Below are positions 24,530-33,303 of a stretch of DNA of 64,000 nt, piece by piece (position 1 is the stretch's first letter; the number at the start of each line of letters is the position of its first letter). The translations under genes were made by a program, and so were the position numbers. Origin of the DNA: Acidiparvus fluvialis (lineage in GTDB: Bacteria > Acidobacteriota > Holophagae > Holophagales > Holophagaceae). Where the stretch lies: NCBI GenBank assembly GCA_041263285.1, contig JBFSVS010000001.1, positions 1 through 64,000 of the forward strand, given 5' to 3'. The notes under the pieces are model-generated. The model ran no database searches, had not been told where the DNA came from, and saw nothing but the letters and a program-made list of their open reading frames with translations.

Positions 24530-25585
24530 ATGGCTGCGACTGACCGCGACGAACGCATCAAGACCCTCTCACGAACTTTAGCTGATATCGAAAAAAGCTA
24601 CGGTAAGGGTTCGATTATGAAATTAGGGGAACGTGAAAACGTGGCTGAGGGCCTAGAAATAATTTCTACAGGCTCAATTGCTCTCGACGCTGCTCTAGGT
24701 GTTGGCGGGATTCCCAAGGGCCGTATTGTTGAAGTCTATGGTCCAGAATCTAGCGGTAAAACCACTTTGGCTCTACATATGGTTGCCGAAGCTCAAAAAG
24801 CAGGTGGTATAGCAGCCTACATTGATGCAGAACACGCACTGGATCCTGATTATGCAAAAAAGTTGGGCGTCGATGTTGAGAATCTCTTCATTAGTCAACC
24901 TGATTCAGGAGAACAGGCCCTCGAGATTTGTGATCAACTTGTTAAATCAGGATCGCTAGATATCATTGTTATTGATTCTGTAGCTGCTCTTGTACCGAAA
25001 GCAGAAATTGATGGGGAAATGGGAGATAGTCATGTAGGCCTACAGGCTCGCCTGATGAGTCAAGCTCTGAGGAAAATGGCTGGAACCATTAGCAAAACCA
25101 ATACCTGCGTTGTTTTCATTAATCAAATTCGTATGAAGATCGGCATTATGTTTGGTAATCCTGAAACGACAACCGGGGGAAATGCGTTGAAATTTTATGC
25201 TTCGGTACGTTTAGATGTTCGAAGTGTTCAGAGCATCAAGGGTAATACATCAGACCCTCTTGTTGCCGCAAAAGATGAAGATGCTTCCGTCATTGGTAAA
25301 AAAACTAAAGTAAAAGTTGTCAAAAATAAAGTAGCTCCCCCTCTCAAAGTTATTACGTTCGACATTATGTATGGCGAGGGTATTTCAAGACCTAGCGAAT
25401 TAGTTGAATTGGCAACGACACTTGAAATCATTCAGAAGAGCGGATCGTGGTTCAGCTATAAAGAATCACGTCTAGGACAGGGAAGCGATAATATTCGAAA
25501 ATTATTTATCGATAATCCCGAAATGGCCGATGAAATTGAAAATCAAATTCGAGAAAAGTTAGGTTTAAAGGCAAAAATAAAATAA
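24530..25585 (+). CDS. recA: Recombinase A
   Basis: RecA forms filaments on single-stranded DNA, drives strand exchange and triggers the SOS response. The 351-residue protein has Walker A GPESSGKTT, the YIDAEHALD stretch, the DNA-binding loops (EIDGEMGDSHVGLQARLMSQ and FINQIRMKIG) and GGNALKFYAS. Length is typical. GGAG is seven bases before the ATG. The 146-bp upstream gap is AT-rich with two perfect short palindromes; I see no well-known LexA box. Confidence 0.98.
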   Translation: MAATDRDERIKTLSRTLADIEKSYGKGSIMKLGERENVAEGLEIISTGSIALDAALGVGGIPKGRIVEVYGPESSGKTTLALHMVAEAQKAGGIAAYIDAEHALDPDYAKKLGVDVENLFISQPDSGEQALEICDQLVKSGSLDIIVIDSVAALVPKAEIDGEMGDSHVGLQARLMSQALRKMAGTISKTNTCVVFINQIRMKIGIMFGNPETTTGGNALKFYASVRLDVRSVQSIKGNTSDPLVAAKDEDASVIGKKTKVKVVKNKVAPPLKVITFDIMYGEGISRPSELVELATTLEIIQKSGSWFSYKESRLGQGSDNIRKLFIDNPEMADEIENQIREKLGLKAKIK

Positions 25586-25614
25586 ACACCACTCCTGGAA
25601 GGGGTAGCGCTAAA

Positions 25615-25640
25615 ATGACGAGCAGTAGTCTGCTCGTCAT
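25615..25640 (+). terminator. Perfect hairpin after recA
   Basis: ATGACGAGCAG and CTGCTCGTCAT form a perfect 11-bp stem around TAGT, 29 bp after the recA stop. No U-tract follows, so it may be an RNA-stabilising hairpin or a weak terminator. The ribosome site of the next gene begins about 10 bp later. Confidence 0.5.
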
Positions 25641-25660
25641 AGAGGGGCAAGGAGTAGTTC

Positions 25661-26611
25661 TTGAGTTTTGTTGTTCATACAGTCGATTTGAGGGAATTCC
25701 TAGAGGGAAGTCCTAGCGAGAGGCAGTCCTTTTCTCGTCAAATCGGTGAAAGCCTGAAAAATACAGGATTTGTTAAAGTCTCGGGACATAGCATTACCCC
25801 TCAGCGTCTTAATCATGCCTATCAGGACATCAAGGCTTTTTTTGTACTTCCTGAGGTTACTAAAAATCAATACATCGTTCAGGGCTCAGGGGGGGCAAGA
25901 GGCTACACGTCGTTTGGACAAGAGCACGCCAAAGATAATCCCATTCCAGATCTAAAGGAATTTTGGCATGTTGGACAAGAAAATCCACCCGACGGGTTTG
26001 ATCCTTCCATCTATTTCAGAAATCTTTGGCCCCATGAAACTCCTCGATTTAAAGAAAGCCTGTGGAGTCTTTATCGTGATCTTGAAGTATGTTCGCAGCA
26101 GTTATTAGAATCCCTAGAATTGTATTTTGATCTTCCTCACCGCCATTTAGCCGATATGGTAGTCCAAGGTAATTCGATTTTGAGGCTGATCCATTACCCT
26201 GCCCTTAAAGACCGATTTATTCCAGGAGGTGTCCGAGCCTCAGCCCATGAAGATATCAATTTGATCACCTTGCTTCCAGCTGCAACAGAGAGTGGCCTTG
26301 AGCTACAGGATCGAGAGGGGCATTGGCATGCTGTGGATGGATTAGAAGGAGAAATAGTGGTTGATGCGGGCGATATGCTGAGCCGCCATGTAAACGGAAT
26401 TATTCCGAGTACGACTCATCGCGTGGTAAATCCTAAATCACCAGATGATGTTCGCTACTCTATGCCCTTTTTTGCACATCCAAGGCCGGAAGTGATACTC
26501 GATTGTCCACCCTCTTTGCTCAAAGAGGGAGCGCTAAAAAAATATTCTCCCATCCGAGCTAATGACTTTCTTATACAGCGTTTGATAGAAATTGGGCTTA
26601 TCAAACCATAG
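25661..26611 (+). CDS. Fe(II)/2-oxoglutarate-dependent oxygenase (isopenicillin N synthase family)
   Basis: This 316-residue non-haem iron oxygenase belongs to the isopenicillin-N-synthase-like group. The iron ligands are His196 and Asp198 (HEDIN) and His253 (THRVVNP). The RxS motif that holds 2-oxoglutarate or the substrate is Arg265/Ser267 (RYS). The N-terminal DIOX_N-like part includes NTGFVKVSGH. The substrate cannot be inferred; relatives act on small secondary metabolites or ethylene-type reactions. The start is TTG at 25661, supported by GGAG six bases upstream. It lies between recA and moaA. Confidence 0.82.
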   Translation: MSFVVHTVDLREFLEGSPSERQSFSRQIGESLKNTGFVKVSGHSITPQRLNHAYQDIKAFFVLPEVTKNQYIVQGSGGARGYTSFGQEHAKDNPIPDLKEFWHVGQENPPDGFDPSIYFRNLWPHETPRFKESLWSLYRDLEVCSQQLLESLELYFDLPHRHLADMVVQGNSILRLIHYPALKDRFIPGGVRASAHEDINLITLLPAATESGLELQDREGHWHAVDGLEGEIVVDAGDMLSRHVNGIIPSTTHRVVNPKSPDDVRYSMPFFAHPRPEVILDCPPSLLKEGALKKYSPIRANDFLIQRLIEIGLIKP

Positions 26612-26659
26612 GAAAGTAAGTTCGACTATGTATCGATCCAATTCTTCTCAGGAACCCTT

Positions 26660-27655
26660 ATGATCCAGGATCGCATTGGTCGACCCCTTACTGCACTCAG
26701 GGTATCCGTAATTGACCGTTGTAATTTGAGATGTACGTACTGTATGCCTGCAGATGTGTTCAATAAGAATTATACTTACCTAAAATCCAATGAAATTTTA
26801 ACTTTTGATGAAATACAACAAGTTGTTCAATCCGCAATGCAGGTGGGTGTTCGAAAGATCAGATTGACCGGTGGTGAACCCCTCTTGCGCCCTAACCTCT
26901 CTGAGCTCGTCAAAAAGATTAAGTCAGTTGGGATCGATGAAATTGCCCTCACCACCAACGGTCTCTTATTGGATGAACATGCTGAGACCCTTTACGATGC
27001 AGGTCTTGATCGAGTCACCATAAGCTTAGATACCCTTAGCTCCTCTATTTTTCAGAAGATGTCTGGTACATCGGTATCGATCCAGAAGGTTTTCAGTGGC
27101 ATTAGAGCCGCTCAAAAGACTGGATTTCTAAGTATTAAAGTGAATGCGGTAATTCAGCGCGGTATGAATGACGGTGAAATACTGCCATTGGCTCACTTCG
27201 CACGGACCGAAGGAATTCATCTCCGCTTCATTGAGTTTATGGATGTGGGCCACACAAATCAATGGTCTAAAGATCAAGTGGTATCGGGTCGAGAAATCCT
27301 AGAAGTACTCAAAAGCCGTTGGGATTTGGTCCCCATTCCTCCGAAAAAAAATCATGTTGCTCAAGATTGGATCTATGAAGACGGCTTGGGTAAAGTAGGA
27401 TTTATTAATTCCGTTAGCGAGGCCTTCTGTGGCGGCTGTGATCGAGGTCGATTGACTGCCGATGGAATTTTCTATACATGTTTATTCTCCGCTAAAGGCC
27501 ACGATCTCAAAAGAGCCTTGAGAGAATCTTATGATGCCGATCTACTAACGCAAATACTGAAGTCACAATGGTCTGAAAGAGAAGATCGTTACTCGGAATT
27601 ACGTGCGGATAAAAACGAGCAACCTCGAATGGAAATGAGTCGAATAGGCGGTTAG
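26660..27655 (+). CDS. moaA: GTP 3',8-cyclase
   Basis: MoaA is the radical-SAM enzyme that starts molybdopterin synthesis by rearranging GTP. The 331 residues have the N-terminal cluster motif C21-x3-C25-x2-C28 (CNLRCTYC), TGGEPLLRP, and the C-terminal cluster ligands Cys257, Cys260 and Cys274. The protein ends in Gly-Gly (SRIGG), the conserved tail needed in the active site. No other moa gene is nearby. Its stop overlaps the convergent gene by four bases. Confidence 0.95.
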   Translation: MIQDRIGRPLTALRVSVIDRCNLRCTYCMPADVFNKNYTYLKSNEILTFDEIQQVVQSAMQVGVRKIRLTGGEPLLRPNLSELVKKIKSVGIDEIALTTNGLLLDEHAETLYDAGLDRVTISLDTLSSSIFQKMSGTSVSIQKVFSGIRAAQKTGFLSIKVNAVIQRGMNDGEILPLAHFARTEGIHLRFIEFMDVGHTNQWSKDQVVSGREILEVLKSRWDLVPIPPKKNHVAQDWIYEDGLGKVGFINSVSEAFCGGCDRGRLTADGIFYTCLFSAKGHDLKRALRESYDADLLTQILKSQWSEREDRYSELRADKNEQPRMEMSRIGG

Positions 27656-28110
27656 CCTAATCGGACTCGAACGGCTTGGAGGCAAGCTGTCCATACGCTG
27701 TCCGGGGTTTCATCAATAAAGAATTCGATGGCATTACCGGCAGGGCGACCCTCGGGATGCTGACTCCAGTCTTCAAAGAGTTGATCCAGGGGTTTGCGAT
27801 CTAAGGGATTAGCTTTCATTTTATGAGATCGCCTCATACGATCCGGATCCGGGCCCCGCAAGCTCATGCCTTGACGAGGAACGGATCTGAAAACAAAAGC
27901 ATGACACCATTGATTGCTTAGAAATAAATTGAAATGTAAAAAACTTCCATGTCCTGAATGTGTAGCGGTAATGCTTTTATTTTTTCCTACCCATGCTGCT
28001 CGCCACGTTTCAATTACTTGAATTGCTCGCTCTCGATCGGAGGCATTTTTAATATGGGCTCGAACACTGATAAAGAAATCATCAATCGATTCTTGTTCTA
28101 AGTCATTCAC
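27652..28110 (-). CDS. Hypothetical protein downstream of thiC
   Basis: This 152-residue soluble protein has no signal peptide or membrane segment. It begins with an acidic helix-rich segment (about 1-40), then SGHGSFLHFNLF, a basic stretch GPDPDRMRRSHKMKANPLDRKP (in two halves), and an ending rich in Trp and Val. I do not recognise a family. It begins three bases after the thiC stop on the same strand, so it is probably co-transcribed with thiC. Its end overlaps moaA by four bases, so the frame is convergent with a real gene. Confidence 0.55.
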   Translation of the reverse strand: MNDLEQESIDDFFISVRAHIKNASDRERAIQVIETWRAAWVGKNKSITATHSGHGSFLHFNLFLSNQWCHAFVFRSVPRQGMSLRGPDPDRMRRSHKMKANPLDRKPLDQLFEDWSQHPEGRPAGNAIEFFIDETPDSVWTACLQAVRVRLG

Positions 28111-28113
28111 AGG

Positions 28114-29928
28114 TTAGTCGGGAAGATAAACTTCCGCTCCTTGTTTGATGAATTCCTTAGATTTATCTTGAAATCCTTTTTCAATACTTTCCTGTTCAGA
28201 GTATCCATTCTCTCGTGCATATTTTCGAACGTCCTCCGTGATTTTCATCGAACAGAAATGAGGACCACACATGGAGCAAAAGTGTGCTAATTTGGCTCCC
28301 TCGGCAGGTAGGGTTTCATCATGAAATTCTTTCGCTGTATCGGGATCAAGAGAGAGATTAAATTGATCCTCCCAGCGAAACTCGAAGCGAGCCTTGCTTA
28401 GTGCCTCATCTCTCAAGCGAGCAAGGGGGTGTCCCTTCGCCAGATCTGCAGCGTGCGCTGCGATCTTGTAGGTGATGACTCCATCTTTGACATCCTTCTT
28501 ATTGGGGAGACCTAAATGTTCTTTGGGGGTTACGTAGCAGAGCATAGAAGTTCCGTACCATCCGATCATTGCGGCACCAATCGCCGAAGTGATATGGTCA
28601 TACCCAGGAGCGATATCGGTCGTCAAGGGGCCCAAGGTATAGAAGGGGGCCTCTTCGCAGAGGGTAAGTTGTCGGTCCATGTTTTCTCTGATGAGATTCA
28701 TTGGGACATGACCGGGACCCTCAATCATCACTTGGCAATCATGTTTCCATGCGACTTGTGTCAATTCACCGAGCGTCGTCAATTCGGCAAATTGAGCATC
28801 GTCGTTAGCATCGGCTCCACTTCCCGGTCGGAGCCCATCCCCTAGGGAGAAAGCAACATCGTAAGTTTTCATAATTTCGCATATATCTTCAAAATGGGTG
28901 TAAAGAAAACTTTCTTGATGGTGTGCTAAACACCACTTAGCCATGATCGAACCCCCCCGACTCACAATACCGGTTAATCGATCAGCCGTCATAGGGATAT
29001 AGCGAAGAAGAACTCCTGCATGGATCGTAAAATAATCGACCCCTTGTTCCGCCTGTTCAATCAGGGTATCCCGAAAGATATCCCAAGTGAGTTCTTCGGC
29101 TCTACCTTCTACTTTTTCTAAGGCTTGATAAATAGGAACGGTTCCGATTGGAACAGGAGAATTTCTAAGGATCCACTCCCGTGTTTCGTGAATATTTTTA
29201 CCTGTACTCAAATCCATAACTGTGTCGGCACCCCAACGTGTTGCCCAAGCCATTTTTTCCACCTCTTCTTCAATCGAGGATGTAACCGCTGAATTACCGA
29301 TATTGGCGTTGATTTTTACGAGAAAGTTTCGACCAATCACCATGGGCTCGCTTTCAGGATGATTAATATTCGAAGGGATGATGGCTCGTCCCCGAGCGAC
29401 TTCTTTTCTAACAAATTCAGGCGTGATCAATCCCTTGATTTGTCCATGAGGTCGCCCTAAATTTTCTCTCAAAGCGACAAATTCCATTTCAGGAGTAATC
29501 ACTCCCTGTCGTGCGTAATGCATCTGAGTGACGTTTTTACCGCTCCGAGCTCTCAGAGGTTTATCCATGGCTTGAAATCGTATTGAATCAAGAGAGGAAT
29601 CTCGCTTTCTTAATTGTTGATAAATACTCGACGGACGGTCCAATCTCTCCACGTCTTGTCGATCGAGAATCCACGATGAACGAAGCGCAGGAAGCCCTTT
29701 CTGAACATCAATAATGTGTGAAGGATCTGTGTAGGGGCCGCTCGTATCGTAAACCATGAACGCTTCGTTGGCTATTGGCTCTCCCGAGTGTGATCGTGTC
29801 GGCGTGAGCGTAATTTTTCGAAAAGGGACTTGTATACCTCGAGGACCCTCAACGTAAGTTTTTTTAGAAGACGGGAAGGGGCGAAGACAATCCTCTAAAG
29901 GCTTGGTTTGGGAAACTGAATCAGACAT
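28114..29928 (-). CDS. thiC: Phosphomethylpyrimidine synthase
   Basis: ThiC is the radical-SAM enzyme that turns aminoimidazole ribotide into the pyrimidine of thiamine. The 604-residue protein has the C-terminal cluster motif CSMCGPHFC, NINHPESEPMVIGRNFLVK in parts, GADTVMDLSTGK, IEGPGHVPMN and GADANDDAQFAEL. The sequence is full length. A good ribosome site (CAGGGAG) precedes the ATG. I checked the 170-bp leader for the TPP riboswitch core (CTGAGA plus the ACCTGATCTGG-type element) and did not find it, so regulation is not the usual one or is not visible. Confidence 0.96.
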   Translation of the reverse strand: MSDSVSQTKPLEDCLRPFPSSKKTYVEGPRGIQVPFRKITLTPTRSHSGEPIANEAFMVYDTSGPYTDPSHIIDVQKGLPALRSSWILDRQDVERLDRPSSIYQQLRKRDSSLDSIRFQAMDKPLRARSGKNVTQMHYARQGVITPEMEFVALRENLGRPHGQIKGLITPEFVRKEVARGRAIIPSNINHPESEPMVIGRNFLVKINANIGNSAVTSSIEEEVEKMAWATRWGADTVMDLSTGKNIHETREWILRNSPVPIGTVPIYQALEKVEGRAEELTWDIFRDTLIEQAEQGVDYFTIHAGVLLRYIPMTADRLTGIVSRGGSIMAKWCLAHHQESFLYTHFEDICEIMKTYDVAFSLGDGLRPGSGADANDDAQFAELTTLGELTQVAWKHDCQVMIEGPGHVPMNLIRENMDRQLTLCEEAPFYTLGPLTTDIAPGYDHITSAIGAAMIGWYGTSMLCYVTPKEHLGLPNKKDVKDGVITYKIAAHAADLAKGHPLARLRDEALSKARFEFRWEDQFNLSLDPDTAKEFHDETLPAEGAKLAHFCSMCGPHFCSMKITEDVRKYARENGYSEQESIEKGFQDKSKEFIKQGAEVYLPD

Positions 29929-30099
29929 TTATACTCCCTGACTTATATGCGTTGAGCCTCAGTTTACTCCAAACAAAGCCAGGGACTCTAGGCTGTCTGA
30001 ATGTCTAACATCTTGGAATATAGAGCCCTTGATGCCCCCCTACACCCCCCTTATGAAGCAATCCTTCTTGGCTTTTATTAATCTTGATATCTTTAAGGC

Positions 30100-30378
30100 A
30101 TGAGCAAAAATAGCTTAGTCTCCCTTGCTGTCTGCCTCACGGCGACCCTTCTTTTGGGACAGGATCCCGTCACCAGTTCCTCTAACTATAAAGATCTTCC
30201 TCCGGTACCCCGAGGGATCGTCGAACCGCCTCCTTTGCCAGCCATCAAAACTAGTCCAAAAGATTTGCGTCGTAAAACAAGAGTGATTAAAAGAAAGAAA
30301 ACTACAGCTAAGAAAAAAGTTGCAGTTGCTCCCAAGAAAAAAGCTACCGTCTCTTCTAGGGCCAAGGTGGCGAGATAA
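30100..30378 (+). CDS. Small basic secreted protein, Lys/Pro-rich
   Basis: This 92-residue protein begins with a likely signal peptide (about residues 1-20, SLAVCLTATLLLG). It continues with a proline-rich stretch (PPVPRGIVEPPPLP) and ends in a strongly basic tail of Lys and Arg (for example KRKKTTAKKK and APKKKATV). I recognise no family. The tail resembles histone-like or nucleic-acid/polyanion-binding tails, which is odd behind a signal peptide. It ends 13 bp before the mannose-1-phosphate guanylyltransferase start. Confidence 0.5.
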   Translation: MSKNSLVSLAVCLTATLLLGQDPVTSSSNYKDLPPVPRGIVEPPPLPAIKTSPKDLRRKTRVIKRKKTTAKKKVAVAPKKKATVSSRAKVAR

Positions 30379-30391
30379 CTCGCATAATATT

Positions 30392-31459
30392 ATGTCTTCT
30401 CTTCTAGGCTCAAACGTTTTTGTTGTCATCATGGCAGGTGGTCGCGGTACACGTTTTTGGCCCCGCTCTCGCCATGAAAACCCAAAGCAATTTATCAATA
30501 TCGTAGGCTCCGAAAGTCTTCTCCGAACAACTGTGAACCGACTTAATGGACTAGTAGCGATAGATCATATTCTCGTTGTTACCACTGAAGATCTTGTATC
30601 CCAAACCCAAAAGAATCTCCCGGAACTTCCCAAAGGTAATATCTTAGTTGAGCCCGAAGGACGCAATACGGGCCCTTGCTTAGCCCTGGCTTTAACGATA
30701 CTTGAATCTCGCACTCCGGATGGAACAATGGTAGTCCTGAGCGCGGATCATTGGATTGGTGATACCGCAGCTTTTCAAAAAGATATCCAAACAGCAGTTG
30801 TGCATGCCGAAACCCATCAAGACATGGTGGTCTTTGGTATTCATCCCACCCACCCTGAAACCGGGTATGGATATATTGAAGCCGAAAAAGTGACAGGGCT
30901 TTCCCGAGTAAAAAGATTCAAAGAAAAACCCCAGCTAGATCAAGCGATCGATTATCTCAAGGACCCTCATCAACTTTGGAATGCCGGAATGTTCGTCTGG
31001 ACTTTCAAGACGCTTCGCGCAGCTTTTATTGAGCACGCTCCCCGTGGCCTAAGTTTGCTAGATGCATGGAAGAACAATGGAAGCGATATCGGTCGATTAA
31101 AAGCCTTGTATTCACAGATAGAAGCCGAACCCATTGATATCCAAATTGTTGAAAAATCAAAGAATGTTTGTGTAGTGGTTGCTCAATTTCTATGGTCAGA
31201 TGTGGGCTCGTGGCAAGCCGCTAGCTCATTTTTGAAAAAAGATAATGAAGGGAACGGATCTGAAGGTACAGTTCTATTTTTAAATAGCCGCGACACCGCT
31301 GTCTTTGGTTCAGATCGTTTGATTGCGGTTGCGGGTGTCCGAGATCTGATTGTTGTCGACAGCGGCAATGCCTTGCTCATTTGCCATAAAGATCAAGCGC
31401 AATCCGTCAAGCAAATTGTTGAAAAATTAAAACAACAAGGCCAAACTGATTTACTTTAA
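30392..31459 (+). CDS. manC: Mannose-1-phosphate guanylyltransferase
   Basis: This nucleotidyltransferase makes GDP-mannose from mannose 1-phosphate and GTP for capsule, O-antigen or glycoprotein sugars. The 355-residue protein has the signature VIMAGGRGTRFWPRSR, LVEPEGRNTGPCLAL, SADHWIGD, FKEKP and WNAGMFVW. The start at 30392 gives a normal N-terminus; the frame extends upstream to 30320 but that would overlap the previous gene. The isomerase cupin usually fused in the bifunctional enzyme is a separate gene 23 bp downstream. Confidence 0.92.
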   Translation: MSSLLGSNVFVVIMAGGRGTRFWPRSRHENPKQFINIVGSESLLRTTVNRLNGLVAIDHILVVTTEDLVSQTQKNLPELPKGNILVEPEGRNTGPCLALALTILESRTPDGTMVVLSADHWIGDTAAFQKDIQTAVVHAETHQDMVVFGIHPTHPETGYGYIEAEKVTGLSRVKRFKEKPQLDQAIDYLKDPHQLWNAGMFVWTFKTLRAAFIEHAPRGLSLLDAWKNNGSDIGRLKALYSQIEAEPIDIQIVEKSKNVCVVVAQFLWSDVGSWQAASSFLKKDNEGNGSEGTVLFLNSRDTAVFGSDRLIAVAGVRDLIVVDSGNALLICHKDQAQSVKQIVEKLKQQGQTDLL

Positions 31460-31482
31460 CTTCAGAAATGAGAGGTTTTCTA

Positions 31483-31845
31483 ATGGATCAACCTAAACCT
31501 TTGCATGTCGATAAGCCCTGGGGAAGCTTCGATCAATTTAGTTTGAATGAAAAAAGCACAGTCAAGATTCTTACTTGCAATCCAGGACATCAACTTAGTT
31601 TACAGAAGCACGAACACCGAGGTGAATTGTGGGTCGCTCTCGATCAAGGTGCCGTGATCGAAATTGACGGGCGACATCATCGACCTGGCATAGGGGAATC
31701 TCTTTGGCTTCCTATTGGCTCGACCCATCGTTTAAGCTGCCCCGAAGGCCATCCACATGCGGTTCGGATCCTTGAGATCAGTTTTGGTACGTTTGATGAG
31801 AGCGATATTAGGCGTCTAGAAGATAATTACGGAAGAACGCCTTAG
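31483..31845 (+). CDS. Mannose-6-phosphate isomerase type II (cupin domain protein)
   Basis: This 120-residue single-domain cupin matches the C-terminal half of bifunctional AlgA/ManC enzymes. HVDKPWGSFDQFS and LSLQKHEHRGELWVAL show the family pattern, with metal-binding His residues and Glu. GSTHRLSCPEG holds the later His. Together with the upstream guanylyltransferase it gives fructose 6-phosphate to GDP-mannose apart from phosphomannomutase. AGAGG lies seven bases before the ATG at 31483; an ATG at 31468 is less likely. Confidence 0.85.
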   Translation: MDQPKPLHVDKPWGSFDQFSLNEKSTVKILTCNPGHQLSLQKHEHRGELWVALDQGAVIEIDGRHHRPGIGESLWLPIGSTHRLSCPEGHPHAVRILEISFGTFDESDIRRLEDNYGRTP

Positions 31846-31877
31846 TCTATTAGGGTTGAGAGAAAAGGAATCTGCCT

Positions 31878-32855
31878 ATGAGTAAAAAGGGACCAATTGG
31901 AAAGTTCATCGAACATCACTTCCGTCATTTTAATGCGGCAGCACTCATTGATGCCGCTCAGGGCTACAACGATTTCTTGAAGCGAGATGGGAAGATGATG
32001 GTGACTCTTGCCGGTGCCATGAGTACTGCTGAACTTGGACTTTCTTTGGCAGAAATGATTCGCCAAGACAAGATCCATCTCATTGTCTGTACAGGGGCAA
32101 ATCTTGAAGAAGATGTCTTTAATCTAGTTGCCCACGACTTTTATGAACGAGTTCCTCATTATCGTGATTTGACCCCAGCTGATGAAGAAAAACTTTACCG
32201 TCGGCATATGAATCGAGTCACAGATACCTGTATTCCTGAGGACGAAGCCATGCGACGGATAGAAAAAGTGATGCTTAAAGAGTGGACTACCGCCGATAAG
32301 GCCGGTGAAAGCTATTTCCCTCATGAATTCTTCATGAAAGTTCTCAAGAAGGGACTTCTAAAAAAGTATTATCAGATTAATCCTAAAAATTCGTGGATGC
32401 TTGCCGCCGCACAAAAAAATGTTCCCATTGTAGTACCAGGTTGGGAAGACAGTACGCTTGGTAATATGTATGCTGCCGCGGTCTACCGAGGTGAAATCAA
32501 GAATGTCCATACTGTTAAAACTGGCATTCAATATATGACTTGGCTTGCGCAGTATTACCAAGAAGCCACACGACGTCATACCCTAGGTATGTTTCAGATT
32601 GGCGGAGGTATTGCAGGCGATTTTCCAATCTGCGTCGTTCCCATGCTGCACCAAGATTTAAAAATCAAAGCTAAGTTATGGGGCTACTTCTGTCAAATTA
32701 GTGATAGCACGACGAGCTTCGGATCCTACTCAGGAGCTGTACCCAATGAAAAAATAACTTGGGGTAAACTCGGAACCAAGACGCCCAAATACATTATCGA
32801 GAGTGATGCAACCATTGTTGCTCCTCTCATGTTTGCTCATATTTTAGGTTGGTAA
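31878..32855 (+). CDS. Deoxyhypusine synthase-like protein
   Basis: This 325-residue protein belongs to the deoxyhypusine synthase family. In eukaryotes and archaea that enzyme moves a butylamine group from spermidine to a Lys of eIF5A. Seen here are VTLAGAMSTAELGLSLAEMI, VCTGANLEEDVF, PGWEDSTLGNMY, and the region corresponding to the catalytic lysine, NEKITWGKL (Lys297). Bacteria lack eIF5A, and relatives (plant homospermidine synthase) use free diamines, so a role in polyamine synthesis is more likely. It is preceded 33 bp upstream by the GDP-mannose cupin gene and converges with rpsT. Confidence 0.85.
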   Translation: MSKKGPIGKFIEHHFRHFNAAALIDAAQGYNDFLKRDGKMMVTLAGAMSTAELGLSLAEMIRQDKIHLIVCTGANLEEDVFNLVAHDFYERVPHYRDLTPADEEKLYRRHMNRVTDTCIPEDEAMRRIEKVMLKEWTTADKAGESYFPHEFFMKVLKKGLLKKYYQINPKNSWMLAAAQKNVPIVVPGWEDSTLGNMYAAAVYRGEIKNVHTVKTGIQYMTWLAQYYQEATRRHTLGMFQIGGGIAGDFPICVVPMLHQDLKIKAKLWGYFCQISDSTTSFGSYSGAVPNEKITWGKLGTKTPKYIIESDATIVAPLMFAHILGW

Positions 32856-32860
32856 CTAAA

Positions 32861-33124
32861 TTATTTAAGTTTTTTGACTTTAATGCTTAAACGAGACTTT
32901 TTTCGGTTGGCAGCATTTTTGTGAATTAAGCCTGTTTTCTGAGCCCGATCTACTAAGCCAAAAATAGCCGGCAAAAGTTTAAGGGCTTCGGCGCGATTAC
33001 CAGAGAGAATGAGGGTATCGAAAGACTTTAATTGGGTTTTTAACGAAGATCGCGATCCACGATTACGAAGTCTGGCTTTAACGTCTCGACGAGCTTTTTT
33101 AGCAGCAGATTTGATATTGGCCAT
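32861..33124 (-). CDS. rpsT: 30S ribosomal protein S20
   Basis: S20 is a basic helical protein at the base of the small subunit. The 87 residues start MANIKSAAKKARRD and end with NRKKSRLSIKVKKLK, both family-typical. GGAG stands five bases before the ATG at 33124; an in-frame start 18 bp earlier has no site. It is a single gene between the DHS-like gene and argS. Confidence 0.96.
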   Translation of the reverse strand: MANIKSAAKKARRDVKARLRNRGSRSSLKTQLKSFDTLILSGNRAEALKLLPAIFGLVDRAQKTGLIHKNAANRKKSRLSIKVKKLK

Positions 33125-33303
33125 GGGGACTCCAAGAGGCAAGGTTTTAACGTATTTAGACCGAAATTTAATCGTAACCTATGAATAGGCCTTGATAAAT
33201 AGTATTTCGCATTAGCCACCTCTCTAGGGACTTCAAGAAAGATTGGAAATAGGGCATTCTAAAGGGAGGCGATTGACCTCCACAGTCATCTCAAGGGGGC
33301 AGC

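Noticed and set aside
29930..30090. Possible TPP riboswitch upstream of thiC
   Set aside because: Core motifs of the family are missing on the minus strand; left as a finding about absence only.
30115..30498. Minus-strand frame opposite the basic secreted protein and manC start
   Set aside because: Arg/Ser-rich shadow of the real plus-strand genes; codon content and lack of a ribosome site argue against it.
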